The position numbers were made by a program, and so were the translations under genes. From Candidatus Peribacteraceae bacterium (GTDB lineage: Bacteria; Patescibacteriota; Gracilibacteria; Peribacterales; Peribacteraceae), in contig JABFSS010000122.1 of assembly GCA_013140485.1 (NCBI GenBank), positions 1-24,383 on the forward strand: a DNA stretch of 24,383 bases, written 5' to 3'. Below are positions 21,433 to 24,383 of this stretch, piece by piece. A model generated the notes under the pieces. It made no database searches. It was given only the letters and a program-made list of their open reading frames with translations, and was not told the origin of the DNA. The stretch's first letter is position 1. Each line of letters begins with the position of its first letter.

Positions 21433-22719
21433 ATGCAACCCACCCCTCCAAACACCGGCAGCTTCACAAACTTAGGGATAGCCCCCGGGCTCCTCCAAGT
21501 GCTCGCAAAGATGAAATTCACGACTCCCACGCCCATTCAGCACCAGGCGATCCCCATCGCCGTTGAAGGAAAAGACGTCATCGGCATCGCGCAGACCGGC
21601 ACGGGGAAGACGATGGCCTTCGGCATCCCCATGCTCCAGCGGCTTGCCGCCCACGGCGGACGCGGACTCGTGATTCTCCCGACGCGCGAACTTGCCTACC
21701 AGGTGGAAGAAGCGCTCAGGCCCTTCGCGACGGCCTTGAATATCCGCACGGCGGTCTTCGTCGGCGGCGCATCGATGAATCTGCAGCGCGGAATGCTCCG
21801 GCAGAACCCGCGGATTTTGATCGCGACGCCGGGACGTCTCAATGACCATTTGGAACAGCGTACGGTGACGCTCAAAGAAGTGAACATCCTGGTGCTCGAC
21901 GAAGCGGACCGCATGCTCGACATGGGATTCAAGCCGCAGATCGACAAAATTCTCGCGCACGTGCCCAAGAAGCGGCAGACGATGCTCTTCTCGGCGACGA
22001 TGCCGCGCGAAATCCTGCAACTCGCGACCTCGCAGATGGCGTTGCCGTTGCGGATTGAAGTCGCGCCCGCGGGAACTACGGCCGCGAACATCGAGCAGGA
22101 GATCTTCGTCGTGCGGAAAGAAGAGAAGATCCGCCTACTCGAAAAACTTCTGGAGGAATACAAGGGATCCGTCCTTGTTTTCTCGCGCACCAAGCACGGC
22201 GCCAAGAAAATGACGCGCTCCGTGCGCGCGATGGGCCATGCCGCCGCCGAAATTCACGCCAACCGCTCGCTCGCGCAGCGCCGCGAAGCGTTGGATGGCT
22301 TCAAAGCCGGTCGCTACCGCGTGCTTATTGCCACCGACATCGCCGCGCGCGGCATCGACGTCACCGGCATCTCCGTCGTCATCAACTTCGACCTGCCCGA
22401 TGACCCGGGAGATTACGTGCACCGCATCGGACGGACTGCCCGCGCCGGACGCGAAGGCCGCGCGATCTCGTTTGCGACGCCCGACCAGACCAACGATATC
22501 CGCAGCATTGAACGCCTGACGCGCACGCCCATCCGCCGCACTCCCCTCCCGAATTTGCCGCCCGCCAGAGCGCTGCCGCCCGGGGAAGAACAGGACCGCG
22601 ACCATACGCGATCGTTCCGTGGAGGCCGCCCGCAATACGGAAACCGCGGAAGCGGAGGTGGCTCCCGCCAAGGCTTCGGACGGCAGGGCGGACAAGGAGG
22701 AGGGCGGAGATTTCGGTGA
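21433..22719 (+). CDS. DEAD-box RNA helicase (RhlE/DeaD type)
   Basis: 428 residues, ATP-dependent RNA unwinding. All motifs are visible in order: Q-motif FTNLGI...TPTPIQ, Walker A AQTGTGKT (53-60), PTRELA, TPGR, DEAD box VLDEADRMLDMGF, SAT, and in the second RecA domain VFSRTKHGAKK, TDIAARGIDV and HRIGRTARAGR. The C-terminal tail is rich in Gly and Arg (RGG-like, ending GGGRRFR), common for RNA-binding and cold-shock helicases such as those acting on ribosome assembly or mRNA decay. It is divergent from the RlmI-like gene and converges on the glycosyltransferase gene with an 8-base gap, so RNA-related functions sit side by side. Confidence 0.97.
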   Translation: MQPTPPNTGSFTNLGIAPGLLQVLAKMKFTTPTPIQHQAIPIAVEGKDVIGIAQTGTGKTMAFGIPMLQRLAAHGGRGLVILPTRELAYQVEEALRPFATALNIRTAVFVGGASMNLQRGMLRQNPRILIATPGRLNDHLEQRTVTLKEVNILVLDEADRMLDMGFKPQIDKILAHVPKKRQTMLFSATMPREILQLATSQMALPLRIEVAPAGTTAANIEQEIFVVRKEEKIRLLEKLLEEYKGSVLVFSRTKHGAKKMTRSVRAMGHAAAEIHANRSLAQRREALDGFKAGRYRVLIATDIAARGIDVTGISVVINFDLPDDPGDYVHRIGRTARAGREGRAISFATPDQTNDIRSIERLTRTPIRRTPLPNLPPARALPPGEEQDRDHTRSFRGGRPQYGNRGSGGGSRQGFGRQGGQGGGRRFR

Positions 22720-22727
22720 TGGGCCGA

Positions 22728-24125
22728 TTAGGCTTCCGTGCATTCCGATCGTTTCGGAATGAGAAAATATTTCCCGCCGATATTGACCATGGCTGATCCG
22801 TACTTTGCGACGTCCTCTTCGTTGATCTTCCGCACCCGCAACATGCACAATTCATCCGCGGAACGCGTGGTGAACCGCTCCGGCATAAGTTCGCGGTTGC
22901 CCGGGAGGGGGTAATAGAGCCAATGGAGATTCTCCGGAAGCTGCACGATGAGTTCCGGATGCTGGATGAGTACGTCGGTATCCGCAAGGTGCTGCCGGAT
23001 GTACTCCACCGCCGCATCGGAACCTTGCGTCTGTGAAGATCCCCGGTGATCGAGCTGCCATATCGTCTGTGCACCGATGAAAATGACAAGAACCGGCCGC
23101 CAGTACTCCCGGAGCAGAAGCCGGGCTCCCGCCGGCACGAACGGCAAGAGGAGCACGTGCGCAAGGAGGAGATGGCGGTACCAGCCTTCGCGCATGAGGA
23201 AGTAGACGAGAAAGAACCCAAACAGACTGACAAGGAAGACTCGCTCCCGCGGCGAAAGACGCACGTCGGAATGGAAAAATCCCGCGATCGCGAGCACGAA
23301 CAGAACGCCGAAATACTGATACTGGAAACGCAGCAGCATTGGCATCTTGTTGGCAAGGACCATGAGTAGGCTCTCGCCGTCGCTGCGCGTGAAGACTTCC
23401 ATCAAAAAACTTCCGAAGCCCGGTTGTTCTCGCAGCTCCAGCAGCAGCCAGGGGAAAAAGAGTGCCAGCGCAATGACGAGCGTGAGACAGAGATACCACA
23501 TGGTGCGCCGCTGCCGCATCACCCCTTTATACAGAACCGCGATACAGAGCGCGGGAAGGATGAGGAAGCACGTGAGCTTGGTGAGCACGGAAAGTCCGAA
23601 CAAGATCCCCATGAGCACCGCACGCTTCGCGGAGGCACGGTTGTCGTGCAATACATGGAGACCGAGCAGGAGAAAGAAGAGAGCGGGAACGGACCCGAGA
23701 ACCGGCTTGCCGCCGTTGATGAACGCCGACAGCGTGATGAGGAGCGCCGTCGCCCATCGGGCGTCGCGGATTCCGGAAATCTTTTGGACATACAAGTAGA
23801 ACGCCACGCATGTCCCAAGAAGGTAGAGCGTCGAGGGGATGCGAGCGACCGCAAGAGTGAATCCGAAGAGGTGAATGAAGAACGCGACGGGCAGGATCAC
23901 CGTCGGACCGACGCTGAGGAAGTACGGATACGCCCAGCGGCTATGAAGAATCGGAAGCGAGTAGCCGTGCCCGGCCGCCACGTTCTTGGCGACCATCGTG
24001 TAGAGCCCGCTATCTTCCCACGCAGCCGGGAACGATCCCAGCTCGCGGAACGTGAAGTAGAGCGCAAGCCAACACAGCAGGATTTCCGGGTAAAAACGGC
24101 GGACAAACCGCCAGGTCTGATCCAT
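22728..24125 (-). CDS. Membrane glycosyltransferase, PMT/ArnT-like (GT-C fold)
   Basis: 465 residues, with about 11 helices followed by a soluble C-terminal domain from about residue 360. The first extracytoplasmic loop has AAWEDSGLYTMVAKNVAAG, matching the acidic pair and position of the catalytic loop in PMT/ArnT glycosyltransferases, which use polyprenyl-linked sugars. HLFGFTLAVARIPSTLYLLG continues the family pattern. Acceptor is unknown; protein or cell-surface glycan are both possible. I start at the ATG at 24125 because upstream codons run through the divergent gene. A TATGCT box lies eight bases upstream. The open frame to the right edge beyond 24125 is a shadow. Confidence 0.82.
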   Translation of the reverse strand: MDQTWRFVRRFYPEILLCWLALYFTFRELGSFPAAWEDSGLYTMVAKNVAAGHGYSLPILHSRWAYPYFLSVGPTVILPVAFFIHLFGFTLAVARIPSTLYLLGTCVAFYLYVQKISGIRDARWATALLITLSAFINGGKPVLGSVPALFFLLLGLHVLHDNRASAKRAVLMGILFGLSVLTKLTCFLILPALCIAVLYKGVMRQRRTMWYLCLTLVIALALFFPWLLLELREQPGFGSFLMEVFTRSDGESLLMVLANKMPMLLRFQYQYFGVLFVLAIAGFFHSDVRLSPRERVFLVSLFGFFLVYFLMREGWYRHLLLAHVLLLPFVPAGARLLLREYWRPVLVIFIGAQTIWQLDHRGSSQTQGSDAAVEYIRQHLADTDVLIQHPELIVQLPENLHWLYYPLPGNRELMPERFTTRSADELCMLRVRKINEEDVAKYGSAMVNIGGKYFLIPKRSECTEA

Positions 24126-24133
24126 CGGAGAAC

Positions 24134-24139
24134 AGCATA
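24134..24139 (-). promoter_or_regulatory. -10 box of the glycosyltransferase gene
   Basis: TATGCT on the minus strand, eight bases before ATG at 24125. Near-leaderless. It lies within the 34-base gap shared with the divergent gene. Confidence 0.45.
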
Positions 24140-24147
24140 GCAGGTGG

Positions 24148-24153
24148 TACCAT
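24148..24153 (+). promoter_or_regulatory. -10 box for leaderless PRMT-like gene
   Basis: TACCAT preceded by TGG (an extended -10) and followed by exactly six bases before ATG at 24160. Confidence 0.5.
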
Positions 24154-24159
24154 GACGGC

Positions 24160-24383
24160 ATGATCGAATTCCAGCGCCTACTCCTCGGCGACGCCATCCG
24201 TAACGACGCATTTATTCGGGCGCTCAAGGCCGTGATCGTGCCTGGAAAAACGACCGTCTCCGATATCGGTTCGGGAACCGGATATTTGAGCTTCATGGCC
24301 GAACAGATGGGTGCCAAGGAATGTTTTCTGTATGAGATGAGCGCGTTTCTCCCGATCAGCGAGACCCTTGGACACGACAACGG
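24160..24383 (+). CDS. PRMT-like SAM-dependent methyltransferase, 3' end cut by window
   Basis: Only the first 74 residues are present. LLLGDAIRNDAFIRALKAVI followed by SDIGSGTGYLSFMAEQMGAKECFLYE is the start of a SAM-binding Rossmann fold, with the spacing and D-x-G-x-G-T-G-x-L-S motif of protein arginine methyltransferases. The LGDAIRNDAF pattern recalls the L-x-D-x-x-R-N-x-A-Y/F region of PRMTs. Bacterial PRMT-like genes are uncommon and their substrates mostly unknown. It has a leaderless-type start and is divergent from the glycosyltransferase gene. Confidence 0.78.
   Translation, partial: MIEFQRLLLGDAIRNDAFIRALKAVIVPGKTTVSDIGSGTGYLSFMAEQMGAKECFLYEMSAFLPISETLGHDN

Noticed and set aside
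1..24383. CRISPR arrays, insertion sequences, integrons or prophage genes
   Set aside because: No evenly spaced direct repeats, transposase, integrase or phage protein was seen; the only repeats are short palindromes.

Overview
This window is compact bacterial DNA using the standard bacterial code, with TAA, TAG and TGA all acting as stops. It carries 21 protein genes I consider well supported (two cut by the window edges), three small genes (one of them doubtful), one tRNA-Glu and several palindromic repeats. The lineage cannot be fixed from sequence alone. Short intergenic spaces, almost no Shine-Dalgarno sequences, a likely leaderless promoter pattern, and several small or poorly known membrane proteins suggest an environmental lineage. 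A candidate-phyla-radiation group of the Peribacteria/Peregrinibacteria kind is a guess, not a conclusion.

Layout. 1-2274: the 3' part of CTP synthase (pyrG) converges, with a 14-nt overlap, on a TauE/SafE-type permease. 2275-2576: an intergenic region with four REP-like hairpins that share a GAGTAG foot. 2577-8334: a LIV-type ABC uptake system (one ATPase, lipoprotein binding protein, two permeases) runs directly into pyrD and pyrK, the two subunits of NAD-linked class 1B dihydroorotate dehydrogenase. With pyrG nearby, this is a pyrimidine-themed segment. 8335-8801: a strong-looking promoter, a hairpin-rich untranslated stretch, a 24-residue Cys/Gly microprotein gene and a good intrinsic terminator. 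8829-12982: a three-gene envelope copper module ending in a large CopC-CopD fusion. 12984-14096: three small membrane proteins (DUF4389-like, DUF1003, and a 49-residue two-helix protein). 14138-15313: an MFS transporter whose base composition suggests acquisition. 15341-15735: tRNA-Glu and a GIY-YIG protein. 15747-18981: a Ser-rich polytopic membrane protein and an FAD oxidoreductase with a C-terminal Rieske domain. 18995-20185: a four-helix membrane protein and a lipoprotein. 20192-22719: an RlmI-like rRNA methyltransferase and a DEAD-box helicase, divergent. 22728-24383: a PMT/ArnT-like glycosyltransferase and the start of a PRMT-like methyltransferase, divergent.

Three global patterns stand out. 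First, many genes have a TANNNT box ending exactly six bases before the start codon, as expected for leaderless mRNAs. Second, most other first genes have a pyrimidine-rich leader in place of a Shine-Dalgarno sequence. Third, every convergent gene pair lies 13 nt apart or closer (one overlaps), leaving no space for a terminator. The best candidates for something undescribed are the Cys/Gly microprotein with its structured upstream region beside the copper genes, and the GTAG-footed hairpin family at 2293-2548.
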